Below, piece after piece: positions 31,165 through 42,598 of a DNA stretch of 64,000 nt; position 1 is the stretch's first letter; the number at the start of each line of letters is the position of its first letter. The position numbers were made by a program, and so were the translations under genes. The DNA is from Asterella californica (lineage: Eukaryota; Streptophyta; Marchantiopsida; Marchantiales; Aytoniaceae): positions 20,244,001-20,308,000 of the forward strand of contig JAYKYS010000004.1 in assembly GCA_036924285.1 (NCBI GenBank). Reading direction: 5' to 3'. The notes under the pieces are model-generated. The model had not been told where the DNA came from. It worked only from the letters and a program-made list of their open reading frames with translations, and searched no databases.

Positions 31165-33717
31165 ATTTGGATCGCGTGATACTGCTGTGGCTCTGTTTGT
31201 TAGCAAAGAGAAGTTTCTCTTGCTTTGAGCTGCGCTTCGGTGGTTTTGGATCAGGGTTGTGATTCAAGGGTTGTTTTTAAGGGCTTTTGAAGCAGGTTAC
31301 AAACCGCTCTGGTCTGTTTCTCAGTTCTGTGCTCTTAGGAGAAAGAACCGATAGTGTACATACATTTGGAGTTGGTATTTATTGCAGCATTTGTTTTCGT
31401 GGTTGTTTTTCTCTGTCTTGTCTCTGTTTCAGCGCACAACATCTCCACAGCCAGGAACCTCGTGTTATCCTGGACATCCTTCACGCAAAATCCGACACAA
31501 TAACGTGACCAGGGAGTCTTCATCTACACATAGGAGAAGACAGTACGTGGATTAGATTGTTGGTTTGGTTGAGGTGAGCAAGTTCGAGTCGCAGGGAGTT
31601 TATTTACGTCAGTTTTTTGCAACATGTGCCCAAATTTCTTGCGTGGTTTTGCAAGGAGAATTCCAAACGGCTTGTTTGGAGTCTCGTTGGGTTCAAGCTA
31701 GATCTACCTTGTGGTGCCCATAAATTACAGGATGCACGAATTTTTGAAATTTTTAAGAATAATGACTTGTTTATATAACTGAAGAAGCGTTGTTACTTAA
31801 GGTTACGTCTTCCTTAACAGGAAGATGATCTTAAGAGCTGTTTGTAATAAGAAGTTGACTTCTTCAGAAGACGACCGTCTTTGGAAGATCATCTTCTCAG
31901 TTGCGTCTTCGGAAGATGAGAAGACGGCGGAAGACACCTGTCTTCTGGAAGACAGCGATCACGAAGGCCTGACCACGAGTTTTCGGGTAAACAAGTAGGT
32001 GTACCTACTAAGTAAGCACCCAGGTGGTAGGTAGGTCGAAGAAGACACCTAGGGTCGAAACCCCTTATCTGCGGGGAAGATGCGTGAGGAAGCACATTAG
32101 CCACCTTCCAACTTCCCGCAGCACAGTGCGCCTGAAGAAGATCGATTGAGAGAGTGAACTTCGAGCTAGCATTGAGAGAGGAATCGAGTAAGACATCGAG
32201 GTAGGAGAGAGTAAGTTGGCAGCTAGGCGAAGGGTGAAATCGGATTGCGGGAGCACAAACAGCAGAGAGAGCGAAGGCATTTCTGTGGAGCTTCCGAGAA
32301 GTTGATAGTGGAGAGTGGCGAGTAGAAGCGAAGGTAGAATCGAGGTGTGGACCGAAATTGACAGCAGGCGCATTCGAGAGGAGTCGCATTGGAAGCTAGT
32401 ACAAGAACCAGAAGCGCGCGGAGGCCGAAGGCAACTCGGGAGCCGAAGAAGACTGTAGAGGTTCTTCCCCCTGTTCTTTTCCCTTTCCCACTTCTTCTCG
32501 CCATTTTCTTGGTACTCCCAGCGCTTCCTTGATTGTGTGCAGGCAGCCTGATCGATTACCTCACCCCCCATTCTTTCTGTTTGAGACATTGGGCGCGGAA
32601 GCGCTGCCCAATTTCTGTCAAGATATCTCATTGCTTCTTCCCGAGCTCAATTCGAGCTTCCTTATCCCTAGTCTTCAAATTGGCGAACCCAACTATCAAT
32701 TTCTCTACCCCCTTATCTCTCTACCCCCGAAACTTGGAATAGAAGACGATTCGGAAGATGGGAACATCTTCGGAAGACGCTTCTTGAACTTGACTGTCTT
32801 CGGAAGACATCTTCGGAAGACTGTTTTCGGAAGTCGACTGAACATAATTCGTATCAAGAGTGGATTTTCTTTGCTTTTGTGTTTAGAGCGACTTGGTACG
32901 AAGCCTGAGTGGTGTGGTGAGTTGTTGTGTTATTTCGAGAAGTTGGAACTCGGGAACTAGGCCTGTGCCTCCCGGTCTTCCAAGCTTCTCAACTCCACAT
33001 CTTCCTAGAGAAACTAGAAGACTGAAAGGCTGGCAAGATGAGCGAGAAGACGTGAGGGTCCATTTCGGGTCTCTTCTGTCCGATCCATAGCAGCCGTTCC
33101 TTCTTCTTCCCGAACTTAGAAGAGAGTTGTGAGAAGTATTGCTGGCAGAATCCGGAGAGAATGGTCGAGGGTCATGTCTTCCCATCATGCAGCAAACTTC
33201 TTCTGAGTGCGTATGAGAGGTGAGAAGTCAGAAGAACAGAGTGCACATGTCTTGAGTCTGTTGTGAGGATAGACTGCGCGTAGGAAGAAGAAGACAGGTG
33301 AGACCAGTGAAGGGAAGTCTGACTTCGGGAGGTCTTCCGAGAACGACATTGAATCGGAAGCTGTCCCAAGTGTCTTCCCAGAGGCCACTGTCACCGCAGG
33401 AGCCCGCAACCATCTTCTGAACCTTTCTCATACTCTACTTCTCACATATCTTGTATCTTCTGATAGGAAGTAGGATGTAATGCAAGGTGGGTTGTCTTCT
33501 TAGGAATCCATGCGAGGCCTTGCTTAGTTAGGATTGATTAGATACAGCTCGGAAGACGAGTGCTACTTAGGAAGCATTGTTAGAATCTCAGAAGACGGAG
33601 TAGCTGTCTTCTGGAAGACTAGATTCGTCTTCTGAGAGTGGAAGCTATATTGTGAGGACTTAGGGAAGGACTGAGCCTTCGACTCACAACAAGTACGTCA
33701 CTTCTTCCAAGGAGTTA
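31165..33717 (+). other. D1 leader, GAAGAC-rich, non-coding
   Basis: About 2.5 kb without a supported gene. Three stretches recur in D2 and D4: the TTACAGGATGCACGAATTTT block (31730 on), a GAAGAC/GTCTTC-dense palindrome zone (31860-31930 and 32740-32830) and the CGGGAACTAGGCCTG block near 32950. Compared with the second leader at 36325, about 310 bases are missing just after the LTR. Confidence 0.7.
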
Positions 33718-34516
33718 GCGCAGCTGAAGAAGAGCAACCAGGAGTTGCAGGCGCGCTTACAGCAGCGTGACCAGGAGGTTCTGTGAGTATGATAAGCTCA
33801 CCGCCATTGCAGAAGAGAAGATGACGTGGAAGACACTGCGAGAAGCCGCAGAAGCGCAAGCTGCAGCCGAGAAGACGCAAAGAGAAGCAGCGGAAGCTCG
33901 TGCGCAGGGGTTGCTAGCTCAGTTGGTGGAAGCGCTTCGGAAGAAGTTCAACTTCACCGCGGGTAGGAAGTTGCTTACCCTGGCTAGAGGATGGGACGAG
34001 GAGTCCAAAGCAATGTTTGTGGAGTGCAAGGAGAGTATGTTCAGGTACTTGGATCGGCAGATAGAGGGAGTGAAGACGCTCTATGGTCTTCCTTTGATCC
34101 CGCCATCACCAGTAAACACGTCTTCTCAAGCACCAGCATCATCAACAGGACCAGACTTGGAGAAGGAAGAGTTCGACCTCGCTGTACACTTGGTAGTGAC
34201 GGCGTTGGAAGTCGAGAAGACCTCGGAAGATGCCCCGGAAGACAAGACGTCTTCTGGAAGACAGGAAGGAAGACCGTCTTCCCAGGTATTCCGTGAGGAG
34301 GAAGCGACTTCCCCGGACCCCTATGAGGTCACCATGGCTCCCAGTGTCGAACTAGTGCCTCAGAAGAGCGAGGAAGCACAAGTCGACCCAGCTTCCCAGA
34401 AGACGCTTCTGTCTTCCGAAGCAGCAGCAGTAGAGTCAGCGATGAACGTGGAGGAGGAGGTCACTTCAGCGACACCCGAGGTAATTACAGGGCTTCCCAG
34501 CCTATCAGAAGACTAG
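33718..34516 (+). pseudogene. 3' part of the family III coiled-coil ORF in D1
   Basis: Starts abruptly at the KSNQELQAR segment of the coiled coil, so roughly the first 450 codons seen in D2 and D3 have been deleted and the leader is joined directly to this point. A frameshift with stops near 33780 follows, then a clean stretch to 34516 with a coiled coil rich in Ala/Glu/Gln, the conserved LRKKFNFTAGRKLLTLARGWD and FRYLDRQIEGVKTLYGLP blocks, and an acidic tail. Some GAAGAC words sit inside codons here and read as Glu-Asp. Confidence 0.75.
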
Positions 34517-35366
34517 TTAGTAGTTCATGTAGGAGTAGATCAGGTGGAAATGGCATCCGAGCCATTAGAGTAGATAAGCAAAGCCCAGAAGATCAGGAGC
34601 TTGTCCAAACTTAGTAAGTGCCCAATATGCTATATTAGAAAATAGCATGTCCAGTTTAATTTTAGATCAGTGATCATATGACAGAGTAGGCAGAGTAGGC
34701 AGCGCAGGGGTAAACAAGGTACATGGCTAAAGCTGGAAAGGGAACGATGTGCATGTGAGGTGGCAGCCTCCTATCAGCGCCTCTCTCTCCCTGGTGGTCG
34801 TCTCCCCTGGTTCTCATGGCAGATGGTTAAGTAGGATCGTAGAGTAGGAATTAGGAGCTCTGCACAAACACCAACATTTTACGGTGCAGACTCATAGCAC
34901 ATTAGACCTGTGTGGAGAATTGAGTTCTGCACACACATTCCAATCTTACGGTGCAGACAGATTAGACACACAGGGGAGTCTTCGAAGAAACTGGCTGCCT
35001 GCACACACATACCAATCTTACAGTGCAGGAGACAGATTAGACACTAGAGGTACACAGTGTACACTACACTCGATGTTGGAATAAGGAGATAACGCAGGAA
35101 GAAGTCTGCATTCTCTTACCACCAGCAGCGATTCGGAGATGTAGATGAGTAGTGGACAGTCTAGGAGCAGGGAACGGCATCCTCGTGCAGTCCTGCTGGT
35201 TAGACTGATGTGTCGAGGAGTAGGAGCAGACAGTAGAGGGAGTGAGCTTCCCAACACCTATGTACCTTCTTCTCGGGGAATGGATTGCTGATTTGAGTGC
35301 AGAAGCTTTGTTCATGTCTTCTGGATGGTGGGTTCATTGAATTCGCTCCCAATTGTGCATGGGAAG
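34517..35366 (+). other. 3' untranslated region of D1
   Basis: Non-coding sequence between the ORF and the second LTR, shared with D2 (41314-41983) and D3 (58122-58858). It ends with a short purine run GGGAAG before TGT of the LTR, a weak candidate polypurine tract. Confidence 0.55.
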
Positions 35367-36324
35367 TGTTCTTCTTGAGTGGCGGTGACTGTCAGCAGTT
35401 GTGGAAGTGTAGCTTGACTCGTTCAGTAGAGCACTTGGGATCTACGTACGAACGGTCTTCTGGGTAAGTGATCACAGAAGACAGAGCAATCAGAGCAGCG
35501 AAGTGAAGAAGAAAGAAGACTTCTTCCCGCAATAGAAGACGACATCCTCGAGTAGAAGACGGTGCCACAGTACTCACGTTTGTTGTCTTCCTCCCCAAAC
35601 TATTACAAGCAGGGATGGCTTGTTAGTCAGGATCCGGACTAGAAGCCTGTCGGAATCTTAATTGCCCTTTTTCATCCTGGTTTCTCTTGTTTGGATTTCT
35701 TCTTCTTCCCATTTTCTCCCATCTTCTCCCATCTTCCCCATCTTCTTACCTTCTTCTAGTGAGCTTCCGATACTTCTATTGAGCTTCCGTGAAGGTGAAT
35801 GTCGTTGTAGTGCTGTAGGAAGACAACTTCCGTAGGCAGAAGCTTGGGAAGGCTACAGGGGGCATACACCCTGTGATTAATCTAACCCGATTGGAATGTG
35901 AGTGTGAGAATAAGGTGTAATGACTGTTACTAGTCGACTTCTGCGAAGCAGGACAGCCTTCTGGAGGTGTGAGAAGACGAGCTAAACCCCCAGAAGACGA
36001 GAATCGCTTCTGGAAGACGGTATCGAGAAGACCGGAAGAAGCAACCTGGAAGCAGGAAGATCATCTTCCTGAGCTTCTTTGTGAATAGTTGTGTGATATT
36101 TTAGTTGGTAGTTGTTTGTTTGGGTCCAGAGCACCATTTGGCGTGTCTGGAAGACGTGTTGGTTTGTGTGGTTTTGTGAGAAGACGGGCTTTTTAGACAA
36201 AACCCGTGTGTTTGTGTGTTTGAACAGATCTTAGAACTTAGAGCAGCGTTACTTGTGCAAATCCTCTGTGGGAACGATATCTTGTATACTAAATGGGCAA
36301 AAGGAGAAATCCTTCGTCACTACA
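35367..36324 (+). repeat. Second LTR of D1 (958 bp)
   Basis: Starts TGTTCTTCTTGAG after GGGAAG and ends GTCACTACA. TG and CA ends are intact. It differs from the first LTR by scattered changes and by minisatellite length near 35700-35750. Confidence 0.85.
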
Positions 36325-37037
36325 TACCTACCAGAGAAGACGGATATCTGTTTAGACGACTCGTTTGTGCAGTGTGTGCGGTTTTAAGCCGCAGAAAGGA
36401 GTTTTTGAAGGTTCGGTCACCTGCGACCGAAAACCGGCGATATCTCGGCTGTCGGGAGTCAGATCTGAATCTTGGATCAACGGAGTCAAGGAAGGAGACC
36501 CTATCGACATCTGAAGACCGTTTGGCGAAAAGAGAGAGTTCTCAGATAGATCTTTTTCTGTTCCTTCGCTACGGATTTCGTCTTTTTGAGTTCGTTAGGG
36601 ACCTAGTTGGTTATGTGCGGCTTGTGATAGCTAGCTTTAGCTAAGAGCTTGTACATGGATGTGGTTTGGACTTGGGTTTCAATCGTGTGATACTGGTGCA
36701 GCTCTGTTTGTTAGCAAAGAAAAGTTTCTCTTACTTTGAGCTACGCTTCGGTGGTTTGGGTCAAGGTTGAGATTCAGGGGTTCGTTTTAGGAGCTTGAAG
36801 CAGAGTACAGACCGCTCTGGTCTGTTTCTCAGTTTTGTGTTCTTAGGAAGAAAGAACCGGCAGTGTACATACGTTTGGAGTTGATATATATTGCAGCATT
36901 CGTTTTCGTGGTTGTTTTTCTCTGTCTTGTCTTTGTTCAACACACAGCATCTCCATAGCTAGGAACCTCGTCTTTTCATGGACATCCTTCACGTAAAATA
37001 TCCGACACGGTACGATGGTGAACTCGACATGAAGGTC
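36325..37037 (+). other. Second leader downstream of the D1 LTR, cut by B2
   Basis: Continues past the LTR with the same sequence as 31165 onward, plus about 310 bases that the first leader lacks (36325-36680). Ends where the B2 LTR begins. It contains a single open stretch of about 140 codons (36216-36644) running from the LTR into the leader, with no recognisable domain. Confidence 0.6.
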
Positions 37038-37951
37038 TGTAACGACCTATGTTACACATAGGAAGTTTGTCTATTAGTAAGGTGTTTAGTTATAACTAAG
37101 TGTTGAGAATGTTTATTTGCTGCCAAAGTACTTTAAGGAGGTATCAAGTTAGTCATGACTAGCTAAAAGTTAGTTATGGTTAAACTTAGCTGTACTTTTG
37201 GCAGAATTCAGATATTTGCTAAAGAGTGAGCACTACTATCTTGTCATCTTGTCTAAAAGGTAGAAAGGAGGTGGAAAGTATCCCTTATCTCCTTTTGACT
37301 TGATATTAGTGGTTGGATTAAAGTTGTGGACTTTGTGGGCATTAAAAACAAGAAGAGATTCCACATGTTTTCTTTTTAGTGGGTCCTAGTGTAGAGGGGG
37401 GTGGAAATTCGAGATTCCTTGAGAATATTCCAGAATCCTTCTAGAAGTTGTTGACTTTGAAGGAATAAGCCCATGTGAAAAGGTAAGAAGCCCATGTGAT
37501 TAATGCTTTTACCTTAAGTAATATCTTAGTAAAACCCGGTAAAAGTAGTTACGGCTGAGTTACCGGAGGGTACCAAAGTAAAAACCTAGAATGTATAAAT
37601 AGAGGAGTAGAGAAGAGCTCCTCATCCTTATTTTCACATTGTCGCAATGACAACTTGAGTAATATAGAGAGTGTGGGATATTTTTAGCATGTGAGAACTT
37701 GAGAGACGTCGTTAGAATGGAGGATTTTAGTTGATGAGTTTAAGGAGATTTTTAGTTGATAAGTTTATGGGTGTATGAATGAGTGAACTTAGCATTTTTC
37801 CCTTCAAGATTCATGGTGTGCTTCCATCAAAGCCATCAGAGGTGACCCCTGAGTGAGAGACAGGTCCGACATGTTGCAGATTCGTGGATGACGATCGTGG
37901 AGATTGAGAGATCGGGGGGTAATTGATCGATAGGACCGCGGAGGGTTTACA
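37038..37951 (+). repeat. 5' LTR of B2 (914 bp)
   Basis: Plus-strand TGTAACGACC...GGTTTACA, the reverse complement orientation of the B LTRs. TATA box TATAAATAG at 37594-37602. Shares with the B3 LTR the CTTTAAGGAGGTATC and TTATAACTA variants that B lacks. Confidence 0.95.
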
Positions 37952-37955
37952 TTTT

Positions 37956-37974
37956 TGGTTCCGTTGCCGGGACC
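37956..37974 (+). other. Primer binding site of B2
   Basis: TGGTTCCGTTGCCGGGACC, 4 bases after the LTR, the same as in element B. Confidence 0.75.
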
Positions 37975-37996
37975 TCACTTGAAGGGATCATTGAAA

Positions 37997-38167
37997 GTGT
38001 TTAGAGTTCAGTTCTATATTAGACAAAAAGAGATTATGAGAGAACACATGGAGAGAACGTTAGGAGGAGAGAGAGCTAACGCGATGTTAGCAACATTAGA
38101 ACCTTTCGTGTATCCCGTAGTGATATATGACGCGTTCGAAGTCATTCTTTACATCTTGTTCACTTAG
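37997..38167 (+). pseudogene. Relic of the 56-codon leader ORF in B2
   Basis: All 56 codons are still open and nearly unchanged from B, but the start codon reads GTG, and one base upstream is missing. Retention of the frame with the start lost fits recent decay. Confidence 0.6.
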
Positions 38168-38250
38168 AAAGGGTTTGAGGAGAGTTGAAAGAGGGTGCAA
38201 CAAGAGTTGTATAGAAAGGAGGAGAGAAAAGTTATGGAGGCCACGAAGTT

Positions 38251-38367
38251 ATGGAGGCCACGAATGCTCCTGGTGAAGTAGAGTTGGATCCTTACAAGAG
38301 TGAGTTCAAGATGTCTGTTGTGATTAGTACAAACGATGGTGAGGAGGATCATATCTTCGATAGTTAA
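38251..38367 (+). pseudogene. Last 38 codons of the 105-codon leader ORF in B2
   Basis: A deletion removed the 190 bp repeats and the first two thirds of this ORF. The join carries a direct repeat of GTTATGGAGGCCACGAA (38231-38247 and 38248-38264), a sign of end-joining or strand slippage. Confidence 0.6.
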
Positions 38368-38505
38368 TTTTAGATTAGATTTTATTTCGTGTATAGCATG
38401 TATAATACACGAATTCCAATATAAAGCTCGGAAGAGTTAAGAAAGTGATGTAGAATTATTTTCCTCTATGATACTTTGTCCACTTAATGGTTGAGAAGGT
38501 GCAAC

Positions 38506-38982
38506 ATGAGTGGAAATTCAAAAGATTGGAAAGTTAGACTTAGAAACATTCCTCAAGGTTTAGATGTCACAGTAAGTGTCGGAGAAAGTTCGAGAGAGAT
38601 TATCGTCGAGTTTGAAAACCCTAGTACTAAACCTCAAGTAGAATCTCCAAGGAGAAGAGTAGAAACTGACTTGTGGTGTTATTTCTGTAGAGGGTTGGGA
38701 CACAAAGTAGTGAATTGTCCAACTAGAATCAGAACCGAGAGAGCTAAAGGGAAGCGGGAGTTTACTGATTTAAGTCTTCGAGTGGGTCCATCGTCACCAG
38801 CGCCAATTCATCTTCTAGGTGAAGATCCTTATCCAAGTTGTGGAGTGGGTGATCTATCAAGAGGACACAAGTGCGTCGATGTGGCCGTCCTACTTACGTC
38901 AGTAGTCGAGAAGTTGGACGAGACTCAAAGAGCTGAGACGGAGAAGTTGTCGACTTCAAAAGAGGACTCGGCTGAGTTGTGA
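38506..38982 (+). CDS. Small zinc-knuckle protein of B2 (158 aa)
   Basis: Same length as in B with a handful of amino-acid differences (for example Ile for Leu in the RNIPQG segment and Tyr for Cys before the second cluster's PSC). The CCHC knuckle is complete (C-YF-C-RGLG-H-KVVN-C). In the second cluster the first Cys of CPSC has become Tyr. No stop or frameshift, in contrast to the gag-pol of the same element. Confidence 0.7.
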   Translation: MSGNSKDWKVRLRNIPQGLDVTVSVGESSREIIVEFENPSTKPQVESPRRRVETDLWCYFCRGLGHKVVNCPTRIRTERAKGKREFTDLSLRVGPSSPAPIHLLGEDPYPSCGVGDLSRGHKCVDVAVLLTSVVEKLDETQRAETEKLSTSKEDSAEL

Positions 38983-39195
38983 TGGAGATCGTCATTCGGA
39001 TGGTGGAGAAGACGGTGATGCGACTCAGGCTCATGATTACCTTGGGAGAAGAGATGGCACAAGAGGTGTTGTTACAACCATTTCCTTTCATTTTACCTAT
39101 GGTAGATTATTCGCGAATGGAATTGGTGATGTTCGTACTCTTTTAGCGAGTAGTTATTGCACAAAAATTAGAAGGGTAGAAAGAATAGTTACAAG
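38983..39195 (+). other. Spacer between the zinc-knuckle ORF and gag in B2
   Basis: 213 bases, matching 12919-13131 of element B. No gene is seen. Confidence 0.5.
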
Positions 39196-41313
39196 ATGGA
39201 GAAGTTACCAGTGTTTCATGGGAAGGACAATGAAGATGTAGAACCATTTGTACGAGACTTCAAAAGGGGTTGCATCGGAAACAACGTGAGAAGGAAGGAA
39301 GAATGGGTGTTGTTACTGCCAGAGTTTTTAGAAGATTTTGCTCTTACGTGGTATGAAGACCGAGTGAAGAGCCAGACACCTGGTGCAGTTGAGGACACAT
39401 GGGAGACGTTGAGTAATGCACTCATCGAAGAATTTCTTCCAGAAGAGAGTTATGAGAAGCTCATGGTGGAGCTTACTCATTTGAAGCAACGAGACGATGA
39501 GAAAGTTCGACAATATGCCGAAAGGGTGGATAAGTTGGAGCAACGGTTTCAGACGGTCCTACGGAAGAGTGGAGACAATGTGGAGTTAACGATGACGGGG
39601 ATTGGAGCAGTGTTGACCAAGAACTTGGTTGGAGGGTTGAGGCCTTCAATTCGAACCCAAGTGAGGTACGAGAAGCCAGCAACCAAAGCGGAGGCCATCA
39701 AGATTGCGACAAATATGGAAGAGAGTTTGGATGAAGGAGATATCATCCAACCTCATCATGCTGCTCTGGTGTCAACTCCGACTCCTGGTGTAGCCACAAC
39801 GATCGCACCTGCACCATCACAATTGGTGATTGCTTCAACGTCAGCTCCTACTCCAACGGTGGTGCCAAGACCGTTTGTCCCAACAACGATGTCTACTGCC
39901 ACCTCTGATTTTCATGCCGAGCTGAAGAGCATCACCGATACTCTTGCGGATCTCAAGATAAACATGGTGCAGTTACGAGAATGGAGGAACAAAGGTGGAG
40001 GAGGAGGTCAAAGAGATTACGACAACAATCCCAACCGAGGAAATCAAGGTAACTTTAGAGGCAACCAAGGTAACTTTGGAGGAATCACTTGTTGGACGTG
40101 TGGAGGTTCTCATTTCCAGCGAAATTATCCTAACAACGGAGCAAGAGGTGCCGAAGCTATCAGAATGAAGGTGAGGGGAGGAAATCCATCACAAGGACGA
40201 GACATGGGGGTGGCTACTATCGATGTCGTGCGAGATCTCATCTACGAGAAAGGAGAGAGTTCAAACTCTTCTCATGCACCGGTGGAGCTTTTAGCTCAAG
40301 AAAGGAAAAGAACTTGATTTTCTGATGAACCGGTTTTCATGGAGGAGTCAGCAAGTAGAAGTACTCGTTCGAGTAATGTTTCGAGTACACCAAGGGAGCC
40401 AAGAAGGAAGCTGGGGATGGCAGATTTCACCATTTCATCTTCCCAAGCGGGATATGATGTGGTTGAAGATGTTGGTGCTCAAAAAGCCAACATCACTGTT
40501 GGACAACTGATCGCACTTAATCCCAGCTTACGAAGAGAACTCAGAGGAGGACTGAGTTCTAAGAGAAGCAAGAAGAAGAAATCCAAGAGCAAGACATCAA
40601 AGTCAATGGGAGTTGATGTGGTCGATGTGCATGCTTCAGAGGTATGCACTAGGGCTTCAAAGATTGAAGTCTGGTTGAATGGTCACTACGTCTCTGACGT
40701 ATTGGTGGACGGAGGGTCGACTGTAAACGCCATATCGGAGAGGTTGATGAAGAAGTTGAGGATGGAACCAACTCGCCCGGCTAGCATTGTCGTGGGGATG
40801 GCTAACAAGCAACAGGTAAGACCTCTTGGTGTGTTAGAGAAGGTGGTCGTGTCTGTGATGGGAGTTCAAACATTGATGTCCTTTCAAGTGTTAAAGGACT
40901 CTAGTTATGATTTGTTCTTTGGTAGGCCTTGGTTGAGAGCTGTGCGCACCACTGATAGGAGGCACAAGGGATACTTACGGATTGGGCCTAGAGATCATAG
41001 AGTGATAGTTCCTCTCTCGGGTGTTGGAGTTGTGACTTCTGACTCTGATAGACCCACTAGTGACTACTGGAAATCTGATACGGAGGACGATCAGAGTGTC
41101 TCAGAAGTAGATACCGGAGATTCTTACGATCAAGAATCCTCGTCTGAGGACGAAGGATTTGGTCGAGATTAATCATTACATCAGCTTAGTGCTATTGACT
41201 TGTTGCCTCGACCAGCAGTGGAGAAAGATTCTGACAAAGAAGAGTTGAGTGAGGCAGAGATTGTGAGAAGACTCTCTACCCTGAAGTTTGGTATCAATGT
41301 CACTCAAGAGGAG
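39196..41313 (+). pseudogene. gag-pol: gag-protease part of gag-pol in B2, two nonsense changes, 3' cut
   Basis: Aligns with element B from the start to the NVTQEE segment just before RT. CGA has become TGA at about 40315, and GAA has become TAA at about 41170. The zinc knuckle has lost its last Cys (Tyr instead, near 40128). The protease site reads VLVDGGSTVN. The region after 41313 is 3' sequence of D2 on the opposite strand. This copy cannot produce a working polyprotein. Confidence 0.92.
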
Positions 41314-41983
41314 ACACTTCCCATGCACAATTGGGAGCGAATTCAAGGAACCCACCATCCAGAAGACATGAGCAAAGTTTCTGCACTCAAATCCACAATC
41401 TATTTTCCGAGAAGAAGTCACAATGGCATTGGGAAGCTCACTCCCTCTACTTCTTGCGTCTACTCCTCGACACACCAGTCTAGCTAACAGGACTGCACGA
41501 GGATGTCGTTCCCTGTTCCTAGACTGTCCACTACTTCTATCTACATCTTCGAACCACTGATGGTACGAGTATGCAGATCCCTCTTGTGTATTCCAAGACT
41601 ATTCGTATGTTTCCAACAACGGGTGTAGTGCGAAGAACTATCTATCAGTGTCTTCTCTCTAATGTGTCTAGTCTGCCTGCTCCATAGAATCGACTACTGA
41701 ACTTTTCAGAACTGGCAAAACTCTATCTCCTACTCTGCGATCCTACTTATGTCGCTGCCATGAGAACCAGGGGAGACGACCACCAGGGAGAGAGAGGCGC
41801 TGACAGGAGGCTGTCACCTCACATGCAAGCGGTTCTCCTGCCCGAATTGGCCATCCACCTTGTCCTTCCTACGCTACCTATGCTGCCACATGGTATCCTA
41901 ACTAATATTACATGGAAAAACTGCCACCCTTAAGATAGCATGTTCGATCTTACTATATTTGGAATTGTCAATGGAGTTACTAA
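41314..41983 (-). other. 3' untranslated region of D2
   Basis: Matches 58122-58858 of D3 and 34517-35366 of D1. No gene. The 3' LTR of D2 is reduced to its first three bases before B2 begins. Confidence 0.65.
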
Positions 41984-42598
41984 CTACTCAGATTGCACGG
42001 AGGCAATCTCTACCTGATCTGCTCTTATCGGAGCTCCTAACGCGGCTTCTGATAAGCTAGAAAGCCCTGCAGTTACCTCGGGTGTCACTGAGGTGGCTTC
42101 CTCCTCACCGTCTCTTGCTGCCCCTGCTGTCGCTGCTGCTGCGTCTTCCTCGGCTTCGGCTTCTACTTCGGAAGACAGAAGCGTCTTCTGGGAAGCGGAG
42201 TCGACCGGTGCTTCTTCCGTCTTCTGAGACACGGGTGCGGGAATAGGGACCATAGGGACCTCATAGGGATTCGGGGAAGTCGCTTCCTCCCCGCGAAATA
42301 CTTGGGAAGACGGCTTGTCTTCCGAGGCGTCTTCTGGAGTCTTCTCGGCTTCCAACGCTGTCACCACCAAGTGCACAGCGAGATCGAACTCCTCCTTCTC
42401 CATTCCGGATCCAGTCAAGGGTGCTGGAGCTTGGGAAGATGCGGTTGCAGGTGTCGGAAGCGAGGGAAGACCATAAAGTGTCTTCACTCCTTCTATCTGT
42501 CGATCCAAATACCTGAACATGCTCTCCCGGCATTCCACCAACATTGCTTTGGACTCGCTGTCCCATCCTCTAGCTAAGGTAAGTAACTTCCTACCCGC
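41984..42598 (-). pseudogene. C-terminal part of the family III coiled-coil ORF in D2
   Basis: About 200 codons that continue the ORF at 51536-53191 after RT4 is set aside. Contains FRYLDRQIEGVKTLYGLPSL, an Ala/Pro/Ser linker, LDLAVHL-type helix (EEFDLAVHLVVTALEAE) and an acidic Glu/Ala tail. Stops at 41984. RT4 inserted between the coiled coil and this part, immediately after the LLTLARGWD region's TAGRKL codons. Confidence 0.8.
42595..42598. repeat. Target site duplication CCGC, left copy (RT4)
   Basis: Pairs with 51536-51539. The undisturbed site exists in D3 at 59446-59449. Confidence 0.92.

Larger units (their letters stand above)
30217..37037 (+). mobile_element. Family III element D1 (LTR, leader, truncated ORF, LTR, second leader)
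   Basis: Plus-strand order: LTR 30217-31164, leader 31165-33717, 3' part of the coiled-coil ORF 33718-34516, 3' region 34517-35366, LTR 35367-36324, and then leader sequence again 36325-37037 until B2 begins. The repeat of leader after the second LTR means two D elements shared an LTR, as after unequal recombination. I find no target duplication. Confidence 0.8.
37038..41313 (+). mobile_element. Family II element B2, 5' half
   Basis: Plus strand: 5' LTR, primer site, the relic of the small leader ORFs, zinc-knuckle ORF, and the gag-protease part of gag-pol up to the NVTQEE codons. It stops at the position where B3 starts. The tandem repeat array and most of the 105-codon ORF are deleted. Confidence 0.92.
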
